A DNA stretch of 64,000 nt from NCBI RefSeq assembly GCF_014764715.1, contig NZ_JACXXE010000009.1:1-64000 (forward strand), read 5' to 3'. The notes beneath the pieces are model-generated. The model worked only from the letters and a program-made list of their open reading frames with translations. It was not told where the DNA came from and did not search any database. The stretch comes from Bacillus crepusculi (GTDB taxonomy: Bacteria; Bacillota; Bacilli; Bacillales; Bacillaceae). Both the position numbers and the translations under genes were made by a program. Shown piece after piece: positions 54,308 through 63,233 of the stretch; positions within the stretch are counted from its first letter, which is position 1, and every line of letters begins with the position of its first letter.

Positions 54308-55690
54308 ATGGACGATATTGTTAATCTGAGTATAGTCGGTGTTTTGATTGCTTTAACAGCTTTTTTTGTTGCATCTGAGTTTGCCATTGTGAAGGTGAGA
54401 AGTTCCAGAATTAATCAGCTTGTTGCCGAAGGGTCCAAAAAGGCCATCATGGCGAAAAAGGTAACATCAAGGCTAGATGAGTATTTGTCAGCCTGTCAGC
54501 TCGGGATTACAGTGACATCACTCGGTTTAGGGTGGATCGGTAAGCCGGCAGTGAAAGAACTATTGGTTCGAGGTTTCGGTTTGACAAACATTCCTGATTC
54601 AGCAATCAGCCTGATCTCAGCAACACTTGCGTTCTCTATTATTACTTTTTTGCATGTAGTTGTAGGTGAGCTTGCGCCAAAAACACTTGCCATTCAAAAG
54701 GCAGAAAAAATGACGCTTTGGCTTTCTGGCCCGCTGCATGCATTTTATATCCTCATGTACCCTTTCATTTATGTGTTAAACGGGTCAGCCCGTGTGTTAA
54801 CCAAAATGATGGGCATCGATATGGGCTCTGAAAAGGAACATTCCCATTCTGAAGAGGAATTGAAAATTTTATTATCTGAGAGCTTAAAAAATGGGGAAAT
54901 CAACCCATCAGAATATAATTATATGAACAAAATTTTTGATTTCGATAATCGAATTGCCAGAGAGATCATGGTACCGCGGAGAGAAATTTGTGCTATTCCA
55001 GAAGATATGCCATTAGACGATATACTGACCATCATGACAAAGGAAAAGTATACGCGTTTTCCAGTGTTTTCAGGGGATAAAGACCATGTCATTGGCATGT
55101 TGAACAAAAAGCAGCTCTTTGCAGATATTGTGTATCAGAAAGAAAAAGATCAACTGAAGATTCAAGATTATATTTATCCCGTAATCGAAGTGATTGACAC
55201 GATTCCTATTCAGGAGCTTCTTGTCAAGATGCAGCGTGATAGAATGCATATGGCGATTTTAACCGATGAATATGGCGGGACGTCTGGACTTGTGACAACG
55301 GAAGATATTTTAGAAGAGATTGTCGGAGACATTCGAGATGAATTCGATGAGGATGAACAGCCGGTCATTCAAAAAAGAGCCGATCATCATTATATATTAG
55401 ATGGCAAAGTGAGATTAGATGAAGTTCAAGAATTGATCGAGCTTTCCTATCATGATGAAGAAATTGATACAATCGGCGGATTAATCTTAAAAGAAAATAT
55501 TGATATCCGAGAAGGCCAATCTATTTATCTTGATGATATTCGGATGAAAGTGCTGGAAATGGATGGACGTTATATTAAAAAGATCGACCTGAAAAAAGGT
55601 GTCACATCATCAGAAAAAGGAAACGCACGCACTGGGCTTGATATAAAGGAGCCGCTGTTAGTAAACGAAATGACCTTGAGCGAAAAATAA
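54308..55690 (+). CDS. yhdT: CNNM/CorC-family membrane protein YhdT
   Basis: A 460-residue paralogue of YhdP: CNNM/DUF21 membrane domain (1-180), CBS pair (about 205-325), CorC_HlyC domain (345-430) and a charged tail. It probably moves or senses Mg2+ or other cations. ATG start aligned with yhdP. The paralogues flank the cueR-like gene and read away from each other. No M-box or other known Mg riboswitch is visible in the leader. Confidence 0.88.
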   Translation: MDDIVNLSIVGVLIALTAFFVASEFAIVKVRSSRINQLVAEGSKKAIMAKKVTSRLDEYLSACQLGITVTSLGLGWIGKPAVKELLVRGFGLTNIPDSAISLISATLAFSIITFLHVVVGELAPKTLAIQKAEKMTLWLSGPLHAFYILMYPFIYVLNGSARVLTKMMGIDMGSEKEHSHSEEELKILLSESLKNGEINPSEYNYMNKIFDFDNRIAREIMVPRREICAIPEDMPLDDILTIMTKEKYTRFPVFSGDKDHVIGMLNKKQLFADIVYQKEKDQLKIQDYIYPVIEVIDTIPIQELLVKMQRDRMHMAILTDEYGGTSGLVTTEDILEEIVGDIRDEFDEDEQPVIQKRADHHYILDGKVRLDEVQELIELSYHDEEIDTIGGLILKENIDIREGQSIYLDDIRMKVLEMDGRYIKKIDLKKGVTSSEKGNARTGLDIKEPLLVNEMTLSEK

Positions 55691-55706
55691 GCTCAAGGTT
55701 TTTTTA
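55673..55706 (+). terminator. yhdT terminator around its stop codon
   Basis: ACCTTGAGC (55673-55681) pairs with GCTCAAGGT (55691-55699), then TTTTTTT; the TAA is in the loop. Confidence 0.85.
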
Positions 55707-55722
55707 GGTATTTAGTCTCTTT

Positions 55723-55763
55723 TTGACAAATGTATGTTCGTATATAATGAGAACAAACGTTCG
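55723..55763 (+). promoter_or_regulatory. Promoter with two LexA boxes
   Basis: TATAAT (55743-55748) lies between CAAATGTATGTTCG (55727-55740) and AGAACAAACGTTCG (55750-55763), which match the Bacillus LexA box CGAACRNRYGTTYG at 12 and 13 of 14 positions. TTGACA at 55723 is only 14 bases from the -10, shorter than usual. Confidence 0.65.
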
Positions 55764-55778
55764 TTAAGGGGGATGGAC

Positions 55779-56171
55779 ATGCTTTGGTATGAAACAGCAA
55801 GTATGACGGAGAAAAAAGCTTCAATGAAAAGAATAGAGTTTCATTTAAAGAATTTCAAAAATTATCAGGCAGCCATTTTAAATATTGAGAGGCAGCTTGA
55901 AAAAAGAAATCCGCATCATCAAGATCACATGACACGGAAAAAGTTAGAGGAGCAGAAAAATCAGTATGAACTCATCGTTGCTTGTATTGAAACAGCCCTA
56001 AAAGAATTGGATGAAATAGAGCAGCAGCTCATCGATTATAAATATTTTCGAGATTGGCGGATGGCAAAATGTGCAATGGAAATCGGCTATAGTGAAAAAA
56101 CACTCTTTTTAATGAAGCGTCAGCTAATGGATCAATTGCTCATCAGCTTAGCAGCCATTACGAATATTTAA
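55779..56171 (+). CDS. SOS-boxed RinA/ArpU-like regulator
   Basis: A 130-residue charged helical protein. A coiled-coil-like region (about 12-85) leads to a sigma-region-4-like HTH (about 93-125, DWRMAKCAMEIGYSEKTLF), the layout of phage late-gene activators of the RinA/ArpU type. The ATG at 55779 has AAGGGGG six bases upstream; the ATG at 55773 touches the SD. Its end overlaps converging crcB2 by 24 bases. No other phage genes are near, so it may be a domesticated phage regulator. Confidence 0.7.
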   Translation: MLWYETASMTEKKASMKRIEFHLKNFKNYQAAILNIERQLEKRNPHHQDHMTRKKLEEQKNQYELIVACIETALKELDEIEQQLIDYKYFRDWRMAKCAMEIGYSEKTLFLMKRQLMDQLLISLAAITNI

Positions 56172-56534
56172 AAAAAGGTGTTGCCCTATTTGATAAAAAG
56201 CAGCAAAGAGACATAAAGACCCAATGATCGTCACCAATAAATAAATAGCAAGTTGTCCGATTTGCCGCTGATTCAGCATGCTTGCAGACTCTACACTAAA
56301 TGTAGAGAATGTTGTAAAGCCACCGAAAAACCCGGTTCCAATGATCACAAGCAGCGGATGATTAGCACTTGTTGTACCTGTCAGTAAACCTAAACCGGCT
56401 GCGCCTAATAAGTTGATGAGAATAATACTGTACGGGAAATGCGCATGGAACTTCGTTTTCTGAATCAATTGGCTGATGAAAAAACGAAGGGCGCTGCCCA
56501 TACCGCCAGCAACAGCTGTATATAAAACGATCAT
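56148..56534 (-). CDS. crcB2: Fluoride channel subunit CrcB2 (YhdV)
   Basis: A 128-residue Fluc/CrcB protein with four transmembrane helices and GTGFFGGFTTFSTFSVE, the TM3 signature with the Phe-box and Na+-binding break. Fluc channels are dual-topology dimers that expel fluoride. It begins directly after the crcB1 stop, so the pair is probably a heterodimer. Confidence 0.93.
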   Translation of the reverse strand: MIVLYTAVAGGMGSALRFFISQLIQKTKFHAHFPYSIILINLLGAAGLGLLTGTTSANHPLLVIIGTGFFGGFTTFSTFSVESASMLNQRQIGQLAIYLLVTIIGSLCLFAAFYQIGQHLFLNIRNGC

Positions 56535-56930
56535 TTATCTGCTTCCTTTCTGCTGCTTATTTTGATGAAAAAACCGCTGAGCGATGATCAGTCCACATAG
56601 GGCAGCTGCCACTCCGGCAATCACTGAAAGCAAAATGTACAACATACTTGAGGTGAACTGTCCAGCCTGTAATAAGAGAACCGTTTCTTTAGAAAAAGTG
56701 GACATTGTCGTAAAACCACCGCAAAACCCTGTTCCGATCAAAGCGGGAAGATATTTTTTTTCCTTTCGGAACATAAAATATCCTGTGGCAAACCCAAGAA
56801 GCAGACTGCCTGTAACGTTTTCAATTAGCGTTGCATAGGGGAATGATTGGCTGCTAACAGATTGGCTTAGCTCATATCTGCAAAGTGTACCAATTAGTCC
56901 ACCGATAAAAACGGCGAGATACGCTTTCAT
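56535..56930 (-). CDS. crcB1: Fluoride channel subunit CrcB1 (YhdU)
   Basis: A 131-residue Fluc/CrcB protein with four helices and GTGFCGGFTTMSTFSKE. It starts four bases after the yhdW stop with AGGAG inside the end of yhdW, so the three genes form an operon. No fluoride riboswitch is visible upstream of yhdW. Confidence 0.93.
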   Translation of the reverse strand: MKAYLAVFIGGLIGTLCRYELSQSVSSQSFPYATLIENVTGSLLLGFATGYFMFRKEKKYLPALIGTGFCGGFTTMSTFSKETVLLLQAGQFTSSMLYILLSVIAGVAAALCGLIIAQRFFHQNKQQKGSR

Positions 56931-56934
56931 TTCA

Positions 56935-57651
56935 TCATTTCTCCTTTTGAAAAAATGGCGGGTGATCCGTCACCACTCCATCAATGGGGTATTTTTTGAT
57001 CCGATTGGCTGTTTTTTGGTCTTTCACTGTCCATATAAAGACATCCATCCCGAATGAGTGGATGCAGTCTATCCACCACCTGTTGATCATCGTTTTTTTC
57101 ATATTAAGACAATCCGCAAAGGAGCTGTACACCGCTAACTTTCTTTTCGCCAATTTTAATATGGAAGGTTTTATGATAAATGCTGTTTTAAGAGAAGGGG
57201 CGAAGGCTTTGACTCTTTGAAGTGCTTGAGCATCAAAAGATTGAATCATGATGTGACGAGAATAGGCAAACCGGTTGATGATGTCGACAACTTCCTTTTC
57301 AATCCCAATCTGATGTTTTGGATGCTTGATCTCAATTAGTATCCCGATGCGCTGGCTGTATCTTTCAAGAATTTCTTGTAATGTGGGGATTCGTTCGTTG
57401 GCGAACCGTTCACCAAACCAGCTTCCTGCATCCAGCTTCTTCAGCTGATCAAGTGTATAGCTTTTCACTAAGCCGCTTCCGTCTGTTGTTCGATCAACGG
57501 TATCATCATGGATCACAGCTACGTGCTGATCCAATGTTAGCTGAACGTCCAACTCAATATAATCTGCCCCCTGCTGAACAGCTAAATCAAACGCAGCAAT
57601 TGTATTTTCTGGGGCAGCGCTTGATGACCCTCTATGCGCGATAATATACAC
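56935..57651 (-). CDS. yhdW: Glycerophosphodiester phosphodiesterase YhdW
   Basis: A 238-residue GDPD-family enzyme that cleaves glycerophosphodiesters to glycerol-3-phosphate. Catalytic His are in IAHRGSSSAAPENT and VIHDDTVDRTT; the metal Glu is in ELDVQLT. No signal peptide is seen. GTG start with AGGGAG nine bases upstream. First gene of the yhdW-crcB1-crcB2 operon. Confidence 0.9.
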   Translation of the reverse strand: MYIIAHRGSSSAAPENTIAAFDLAVQQGADYIELDVQLTLDQHVAVIHDDTVDRTTDGSGLVKSYTLDQLKKLDAGSWFGERFANERIPTLQEILERYSQRIGILIEIKHPKHQIGIEKEVVDIINRFAYSRHIMIQSFDAQALQRVKAFAPSLKTAFIIKPSILKLAKRKLAVYSSFADCLNMKKTMINRWWIDCIHSFGMDVFIWTVKDQKTANRIKKYPIDGVVTDHPPFFQKEK

Positions 57652-57909
57652 ATGTTCCAGCTCCCTGACATTCGTTCTGGTCTTATCATATCAAATGCTT
57701 TGCCGTTTTTCCTTCTTTACTATATGGAGGCGAGAAGCCCTGTATGTAATGGTGAAATAACATGTGCCGAAAAAGCATGTTATATCAATATGAAAAGTTG
57801 TAGGAATATCCCAAGCTTTCATTGAGTAAATCTGAAAGACATCAATTTTTCTTCGATCAATTTTGTCCAAATCGTCAGCGTTCGTCAAAATATTAGTGCT
57901 TTCGTCATG
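57652..57909. other. Gap between yhdW and yhdX
   Basis: No gene is supported. ATAACATG (57757-57764) and CATGTTAT (57776-57783) form an 8-bp inverted repeat that could be a hairpin or operator in the yhdW upstream region. Otherwise AT-rich with no clear structure. Confidence 0.4.
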
Positions 57910-57937
57910 TTGACTGAAAATTCTGATGTTTTATAAT
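57910..57937 (+). promoter_or_regulatory. yhdX promoter
   Basis: TTGACT (57910-57915), 16 bases, consensus TATAAT (57932-57937), 21 bases before the yhdX start. Confidence 0.65.
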
Positions 57938-57958
57938 GATGAAAAGGAGGCGAGATGA

Positions 57959-58060
57959 TTGGGTAAAGGGAGAATTAGAGTGGAAGAACGTATTAAGGCC
58001 GAAACGGATGCTGAAATGTTTAAAGCGACTCTCCTTGATCAGGCTCAGAAGAAAAAGTAG
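57959..58060 (+). CDS. yhdX: Small protein YhdX, 33 aa
   Basis: A short charged peptide beginning MGKGRIRVEERIKAETDAEM and ending in lysines. It closely resembles B. subtilis YhdX (about 35 residues) as I recall it. TTG start with AAAGGAGG eight bases upstream, its own promoter and a downstream terminator, so it is a real gene. Function is unknown. Confidence 0.85.
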   Translation: MGKGRIRVEERIKAETDAEMFKATLLDQAQKKK

Positions 58061-58110
58061 TTTGCTGCCCGTCGATATGTCTCTAGCCAAAATTTCATAA
58101 TTGAACAGCA

Positions 58111-58139
58111 TGCCTCGGGATAGATCCCGAGGCTTTTTA
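58111..58139 (+). terminator. yhdX terminator
   Basis: GCCTCGGGAT (58112-58121) pairs with ATCCCGAGGC (58124-58133), then TTTTT. Confidence 0.85.
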
Positions 58140-58224
58140 TGTAGAGGTCAGACATTTAAGAGAGGACATGAGCGAAGGTTATATTATAAACTAGAGAGGA
58201 TTGTTTTAAAGGAGAGAGACAGAC

Positions 58225-59313
58225 ATGTTTACACAAAAATGGATGGATACATATTTTACAGTAGATATTGCGATCCAAATCGGTATTAGCCTTTGTATTT
58301 TATTGCTTTTTTTATTGCTTCGGAAAGTATTTACGAAGTACTTATTTCATCTTCTCTTTAGGCTAACGAACCGGTCTAAAACCGAGGTCATTAATCAAAT
58401 TGTTGTGGCATTCGAAAAGCCAGCCAGATTGTTTTTTGTGGCACTTGGTTTATATTTTGCATTAAGACAGGCACCATACTTTGAGCATCATATGGATGTT
58501 ATCATCAAGTTGTATAGATCCTCTATCATATTGTTGCTGACATGGGGGCTTTGTAATTTAACGGCTGCGTCTTCATTCTTATTTCAAAAGGTGAATTCGA
58601 AGTTTGAATTAGAAATGGATGATATTTTAGCGCCTTTTTTATCAAAGGTTCTCCGTTTCATGATTATTGCATTAAGTATTAGTGTCATTGCACAAGAATT
58701 TAATTATGATGTGAACGGGCTTGTAGCAGGACTTGGCCTAGGCGGTCTAGCCTTTGCGCTCGCTGCGCAGGATACAGTGGCGAACTTTTTTGGAGGGATT
58801 GTCATCATTACAGAGAAGCCGTTTACGATGGGCGACTTTGTGGAGACTCCAAGTGTACTTGGGACGGTAGAGGACATTACATTTAGAAGTACAAAGTTTA
58901 GAACACCTGCTGAAGCGGTAGTGACAGTTCCAAATTCCACGCTTTCAAAGGAGCCAATCACAAATTGGACGAGAATGAATAAACGCCAGATTACGTTCTC
59001 CGTTCGTGTGTCCTACAATACACCAAAGGAAAACATTGATCGGTGTATCAAACGGCTCAAACAAATGCTTCATGAGCATGATGGTGTTCATAAGGAAACC
59101 ATTATGGTGAATCTTGATGTACTGGCAGACAGCTATTTGAACTTATTTTTCAACTTTTATACGAATACGACGTCTTGGGCTGAAAATCTCGATATTAAGC
59201 AAGATATTAACTATCGAATCATAGATATCTTCCATCAGGAAGGTGTAGAATTTGCTTTTCCTGGACAGACCATTTATATGAAACAAAAGGGTGAGAAACA
59301 GCTGGGGGAATAA
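58225..59313 (+). CDS. yhdY: MscS-family mechanosensitive channel YhdY
   Basis: A 362-residue small-conductance mechanosensitive channel. About four hydrophobic helices (18-40, 70-85, 100-122, 140-165), then the pore-lining helix and beta domain with GLGLGGLAFALAAQDTVANF and FGGIVIITEKPFTMGDFV. It protects against osmotic downshock. SD AAAGGAGAGAG. yhdZ follows after 14 bases. Confidence 0.92.
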   Translation: MFTQKWMDTYFTVDIAIQIGISLCILLLFLLLRKVFTKYLFHLLFRLTNRSKTEVINQIVVAFEKPARLFFVALGLYFALRQAPYFEHHMDVIIKLYRSSIILLLTWGLCNLTAASSFLFQKVNSKFELEMDDILAPFLSKVLRFMIIALSISVIAQEFNYDVNGLVAGLGLGGLAFALAAQDTVANFFGGIVIITEKPFTMGDFVETPSVLGTVEDITFRSTKFRTPAEAVVTVPNSTLSKEPITNWTRMNKRQITFSVRVSYNTPKENIDRCIKRLKQMLHEHDGVHKETIMVNLDVLADSYLNLFFNFYTNTTSWAENLDIKQDINYRIIDIFHQEGVEFAFPGQTIYMKQKGEKQLGE

Positions 59314-59327
59314 AGGAGGAAGTGTGA

Positions 59328-60074
59328 GTGGATCAAACACAGGTGACAGCACTAAGAGAGAGATTAACGCAGGCCTCACATATTACAGTACTTTCGGGTG
59401 CTGGTATGAGCACAGAATCGGGAATTCCCGATTTTAGATCAACGGGTGGTTTGTGGACAGAAGATACCGCTCGTATGGAGGCGATGAGCCGGTCCTATTT
59501 TTTATCAAACCCTCATCAATTCTGGCCGAAATTCAAGGAATTGTTTCAGATGAAAATGAGTGGAGAGTATGAGCCAAATAGCGGACACACCTTTTTAGCC
59601 AGCCTTGAGAAACAAGGGAAGCATGTGGATATTTTCACTCAAAATATTGATGGCCTGCATAAAAAGGCGGGAAGCCAGCATGTTTATGAACTGCATGGGT
59701 CCATTCAAACAGCTACTTGCCCATCATGCCGAACGAAATATGAGCTGCCTTATTTATTAAAAGAAGAGGTGCCAATTTGTCAAAGGGTTTCCTCTGGCGG
59801 CCGCACGTGTGGACGTGTGCTGAAAACAGATGTTGTCCTTTTTGGAGATATGGTCAAGCATTTTGATCAAGTGGAGAGGTCGCTTCAGCAAACGGATCTG
59901 CTGCTCGTGATGGGAACTTCTCTAGAAGTGGCGCCAGCACGATACATTCCAGAAGATGCAGCTCATCATCCTACCATCTTTAAGGTGATGATGAACTTAA
60001 GTGAAACAGAATACGATCCACTTTTTGACCTTGTCTTTCACGAACGGATTGGCGATATCGTGAAAGCTCTATAA
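59328..60074 (+). CDS. srtN: NAD-dependent protein deacetylase (sirtuin) YhdZ/SrtN
   Basis: A 248-residue class U/III sirtuin. NAD site GAGMSTESGIPDFRS (25-39), TQNIDGLH (104-111), catalytic His123 in YELHGS. Zinc Cys131, Cys134, Cys151 and Cys161 are present; the loop between the last two (CQRVSSGGRTC) is longer than the usual CxxC. It removes acetyl groups from proteins such as AcsA in B. subtilis. GTG start with AAAGGAGGA upstream. Confidence 0.93.
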   Translation: MDQTQVTALRERLTQASHITVLSGAGMSTESGIPDFRSTGGLWTEDTARMEAMSRSYFLSNPHQFWPKFKELFQMKMSGEYEPNSGHTFLASLEKQGKHVDIFTQNIDGLHKKAGSQHVYELHGSIQTATCPSCRTKYELPYLLKEEVPICQRVSSGGRTCGRVLKTDVVLFGDMVKHFDQVERSLQQTDLLLVMGTSLEVAPARYIPEDAAHHPTIFKVMMNLSETEYDPLFDLVFHERIGDIVKAL

Positions 60075-60079
60075 ATCAT

Positions 60080-60117
60080 CAAAAACCCCGCACTTTTTTA
60101 GATGCGGGGTTTTTCTT
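60080..60117. terminator. Convergent terminator, yhdZ/yheN
   Basis: A perfect stem AAAAACCCCGCA/TGCGGGGTTTTT with a 10-base loop. Confidence 0.9.
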
Positions 60118-60971
60118 TATTGCTGCAGCGCCTTCATGGTTTCATCAAGGACTTCAAATGTATAGCCTTTGGCTTTTAGCTGTGTGATCAGACTGTTTAA
60201 ATATTTTGCGGTGGCTGGCTGATCATGCATTAAAATGATTTTTGGTTCTTTCGGGTGCTTTGTCTCTAGCACTTGCAGCTGATTTAATACCTCTGGTACA
60301 TATTTTGAGCTTTTATATTTCCAGTCAAGACTATCAATCGTCCAGTCCCAGTATACAAAGCCTTTTTGTTTTAAACGTGTCTTTTGCTGATCTGTTAAGT
60401 TTGGAGAACTGCCATAAGGTGTTCTCACAAGGTGTGTATATTCACCAGTGACAGAAGCCAATATGCGCTGATCTTCTTTCATCTCATTGACAGGAGAATC
60501 ACTTTTTTGATAAAAGCGTTTCACATCATGAGTGATACCATGAAGTCCTAATTGATGCCCCTCTTGGTGAAGTCTTTTCACAGCTGCTGGGTGTTCTTTG
60601 ATTTGCGGCCCAAGCATAAAAAAAGTGGCCTTCACTTGTTGCGTCTTTAGCACATCTAACAGCTGACTTGATGTAGCAGAAGGGCCGTCATCAAAGGTTA
60701 AAAAGATCGTTCGATCCGTTACATGTTTGTTTGGATTGATCTTAAAATGTGCATTTAGTGTTTTTGTAGAATCATCTTTTGCTTTCAGACTTGTGCTTGT
60801 GTCTCGGAATTGACTGCTCGCAGACATTTCAGCCGGCTGGTCTGCTGCCTGCATCTTGGTTTTGGACATATCCCAAATAAAAAAGAGGATCAGTGAAAGA
60901 ATCACTAAACCAATCGCCTTTGAGAGCAGCATCGTGTTTGAAGGTATCTGTTTTTTCGTAACCCGTTGCAT
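60117..60971 (-). CDS. yheN: Polysaccharide deacetylase YheN
   Basis: A 284-residue membrane-anchored (about 15-34) NodB-domain protein facing the wall. TFDDGPS (92-98) supplies the catalytic and metal Asp, His144 and His148 in HGITHD the metal His, and RTPYGSSPN the third motif. It probably deacetylates peptidoglycan or another glycan. Confidence 0.9.
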   Translation of the reverse strand: MQRVTKKQIPSNTMLLSKAIGLVILSLILFFIWDMSKTKMQAADQPAEMSASSQFRDTSTSLKAKDDSTKTLNAHFKINPNKHVTDRTIFLTFDDGPSATSSQLLDVLKTQQVKATFFMLGPQIKEHPAAVKRLHQEGHQLGLHGITHDVKRFYQKSDSPVNEMKEDQRILASVTGEYTHLVRTPYGSSPNLTDQQKTRLKQKGFVYWDWTIDSLDWKYKSSKYVPEVLNQLQVLETKHPKEPKIILMHDQPATAKYLNSLITQLKAKGYTFEVLDETMKALQQ

Positions 60972-61267
60972 TACAATCGCTCCAATAAATCAAAAATTTG
61001 TGTCGAATCATGTAGTGGAATCTGTCTTTTTTCGCTGTTTTTTGTCGTGCTTATATGGAGTAAGTATACAGGAAAAAAGAGCCTATGAATATAGAAGATG
61101 CTAAAAAATTGGAATCTTTTTGGTTATGAATCTATATTTGTTAGAATGAAATGTTATCCTTTTATCATGATGTGAAATAATTCTGAATAATCATTGAAAC
61201 GTACCCATTTATCCGCTAAGATAGCATCAGATTCAACCATTAATGCAAAGCGAAGGGGAGATTCCAT

Positions 61268-62125
61268 ATGAAAGTATTGTACAATGGAGATTTCATTGAA
61301 AAAAAGGATGCACATGTTGATATTGAGGACAGAGGCTATCAATTTGGCGACGGAGTCTATGAGGTCATCCGTGTATACAATGGTGCTTTATTTACATTAA
61401 AAGAGCATACAGAGCGTCTGTTCAAAAGTGCAAAGGAAATCGGTATTCATCTGCAAGGTACAGTATCAGATATGGAAGAAAAATTAAAACAGCTAGTTGC
61501 CCACAATCAATTAACAGATGGTGGTGTGTATATTCAAGTGACGCGAGGAGTCGCACCTCGTAAACATCAATATGCTGATTCCCTTACTCCTCAAATCACG
61601 GCCTATACATTCCAGGTGAAAAAGCCTGTTCAAGAGCAGACAAAGGGTGCAAAGGCCTTATTATCTGAGGACCTTCGCTGGTTAAGATGTGATATTAAAA
61701 GCTTAAATCTCTTATATAACGTCATGGAAAAGCAAAAAGCGTCTGAAGCCGGTGCGTTTGAAGCGATTCTCATTAGAGATGGTTTTGTAACCGAGGGTAC
61801 TTCCTCGAATGTATATGCTGTCATAGAGGGTGTGATTCGCACTCACCCAGCAAACAATCTTATTTTAAACGGTATTACCCGTAGAAAGTTGCTAGAGGTA
61901 TGCGAGGAAGAAGGATGCAGTGTCGAAGAAACCCGTATAACCAAAGAAGAGCTATTGCGTGCGCAGGAAATCTTCATCAGCTCGACAACTGCTGAAGTCA
62001 TTCCAATTGTTGAGATAGATGGCCAGCGAGTAGGGGAAGGCGTTCCAGGAGAGATCACGAAGCGTGTACTAGAAGGCTTCCAGAAAAAAATTCTACATGA
62101 AAGTGAAGCGTCCATTTCTTCATAA
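61268..62125 (+). CDS. dat: D-alanine aminotransferase Dat (YheM)
   Basis: A 285-residue PLP fold-type IV enzyme that interconverts D-alanine and D-glutamate for wall synthesis. PLP Lys144 in CDIKSLNLL, Glu in [10 protein letters not shown], family start [27 protein letters not shown]. Confidence 0.95.
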   Translation: MKVLYNGDFIEKKDAHVDIEDRGYQFGDGVYEVIRVYNGALFTLKEHTERLFKSAKEIGIHLQGTVSDMEEKLKQLVAHNQLTDGGVYIQVTRGVAPRKHQYADSLTPQITAYTFQVKKPVQEQTKGAKALLSEDLRWLRCDIKSLNLLYNVMEKQKASEAGAFEAILIRDGFVTEGTSSNVYAVIEGVIRTHPANNLILNGITRRKLLEVCEEEGCSVEETRITKEELLRAQEIFISSTTAEVIPIVEIDGQRVGEGVPGEITKRVLEGFQKKILHESEASISS

Positions 62126-62126
62126 A

Positions 62127-62162
62127 GAAAAAGGCTGTAAACCAACGTTTACAGCCTTTTTG
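62127..62162. terminator. Convergent terminator, dat/nhaX
   Basis: AAAAAGGCTGTAAA/TTTACAGCCTTTTT, a perfect 14-bp stem with a 6-base loop. Confidence 0.9.
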
Positions 62163-62168
62163 ATGCAT

Positions 62169-62675
62169 TTATTTCACAATAAGCACAGGTATATCTGATT
62201 TTGATGATAGTTTTTCACTTACACTGCCAAATAGCATTTTTTTTAATCTGCTTTGGTCACGTGCTCCCATGACAATGAGGTCTGCTGATATCTCTTCCGC
62301 ATATGCGATAATCGCTTCTGCTGGTTCTCCCTCAACAATTTCAATGGCAGCTTCAAACTGCTCCTCATTTAAAAGCATTCTCGCTTCCGCAACGACCTCT
62401 TCTGTATGGTCTTCAAAAATGATGGGACTTTGCTGTTCATCATGAGGTACATACACAGGGGGTGTTTGAAGATCTGCCGTGCCGCCGCCGATATAAGCCC
62501 CGCCAGTCATTGGGCGCGGTGCATCAAACACCTGTCTGCTTGATTTGCCATCATGTGCATAGGCAACGGTCAGCTTGGCATGCAAGGTTTTGGCCAAAGC
62601 GATTGCCTTTTTTAATGCCTTCTTACTGTCTTCATGTCCATCAAACGCAACGACCATCCGATCAGCTTGAAACAA
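62169..62675 (-). CDS. nhaX: Universal stress protein family, NhaX (YheK)
   Basis: A 168-residue USP-domain protein with the ATP-site pattern GARDQSRLKKMLFGSVSEKL and a Gly/Pro-rich insert (about 55-85). TTG at 62675 is preferred: AAAGGA lies nine bases upstream and the protein begins MFQADRMVVAFDG like B. subtilis NhaX; upstream starts touch the SD. The Na+/H+ antiporter gene nhaC, its neighbour in B. subtilis, is absent here. Confidence 0.82.
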   Translation of the reverse strand: MFQADRMVVAFDGHEDSKKALKKAIALAKTLHAKLTVAYAHDGKSSRQVFDAPRPMTGGAYIGGGTADLQTPPVYVPHDEQQSPIIFEDHTEEVVAEARMLLNEEQFEAAIEIVEGEPAEAIIAYAEEISADLIVMGARDQSRLKKMLFGSVSEKLSSKSDIPVLIVK

Positions 62676-62793
62676 TGTCCTCATTCCTTTCAAAAGGAGT
62701 CTTTACATTCATGATATACCCGTTATCAAGAAAAGATACACATGAAGGCGATTGCCTTTTTGTTAGAAAATTTCATTTATTGAAAAATATTTA

Positions 62794-62821
62794 TTGACAA
62801 AATGGTGACAGCCACTATAAG
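62794..62821 (+). promoter_or_regulatory. Strong promoter before the bmrC leader
   Basis: Consensus TTGACA (62794-62799), 16 bases, TATAAG (62816-62821). Confidence 0.7.
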
Positions 62822-62858
62822 ATAAAAAAAGATTCAAGAGCCAAAAGGAGGAAATGTC

Positions 62859-62963
62859 ATGTGCAACATTGGAAGAATGAAATCAAACTGCATGAATGGG
62901 TTGATTCACGTGACAATTACACCTTCATTGGTCATTGAAAAGGAACTCGTATGTTCCAATTGA
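62859..62963 (+). CDS. 34-residue Cys-containing peptide, possible leader
   Basis: ATG with AAAAGGAGG seven bases upstream opens a 34-codon frame starting MCNIGRMKSNCMNG and ending KELVCSN, with three cysteines and no homologue I know. It has a strong promoter upstream and a terminator 11 bases downstream. In B. subtilis the small gene bmrB (yheJ) before bmrC encodes a leader whose translation controls attenuation; this may be its counterpart, or an independent small protein. Confidence 0.6.
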   Translation: MCNIGRMKSNCMNGLIHVTITPSLVIEKELVCSN

Positions 62964-62974
62964 TCGGATGAATC

Positions 62975-63014
62975 AAGGCGTATGTTGCGTATTTGTCAAC
63001 ATGCGCCTTTTTAT
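62975..63014 (+). terminator. Terminator after the small peptide gene (possible attenuator)
   Basis: AAGGCGTATGTTG (62975-62987) pairs with CAACATGCGCCTT (62997-63009), then TTTTTAT. CAACAT inside the small gene (62864-62869) could compete for ATGTTG in the first arm. Confidence 0.8.
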
Positions 63015-63021
63015 CATGTAT

Positions 63022-63060
63022 AAAAGAGGCGTACCAGTCAGCTGGTTGCCTCTTTTTTTG
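63022..63060. terminator. Second terminator before bmrC
   Basis: AAAAGAGGC (63022-63030) pairs with GCCTCTTTT (63048-63056), with inner ACCAG/CTGGT, then TTTT. Confidence 0.8.
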
Positions 63061-63129
63061 TTGTATTCATTTCGCATCTCGAAATAAAGGGATGGATATC
63101 AGCAAATAAATGAAGAGGAGTGAAAGCAT

Positions 63130-63213
63130 GTGAACATGCCAAAAGCAAGACAAATGACAAAAGCTCAAAAGAAGAAACAAGGTGACAGCCAGGAAAATAT
63201 AGAAAGCGGCTAG
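63130..63213 (+). CDS. Small basic protein or coupling ORF before bmrC, 27 aa
   Basis: GTG (63130) with AGAGGAG nine bases upstream, or ATG two codons later, gives a Lys/Gln-rich peptide beginning MNMPKARQMTKAQKKK. It ends 20 bases before bmrC, whose SD follows at once. It may be a leader translated for coupling or a small protein; I do not recognise it. Confidence 0.5.
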   Translation: MNMPKARQMTKAQKKKQGDSQENIESG

Positions 63214-63233
63214 CTTTAAAAGGAGAGACAAAC

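Noticed and set aside
56931..57958. Fluoride riboswitch controlling crcB1-crcB2
   Set aside because: No GGNGATGG-type crcB motif was found on the coding strand upstream of yhdW or between the genes.
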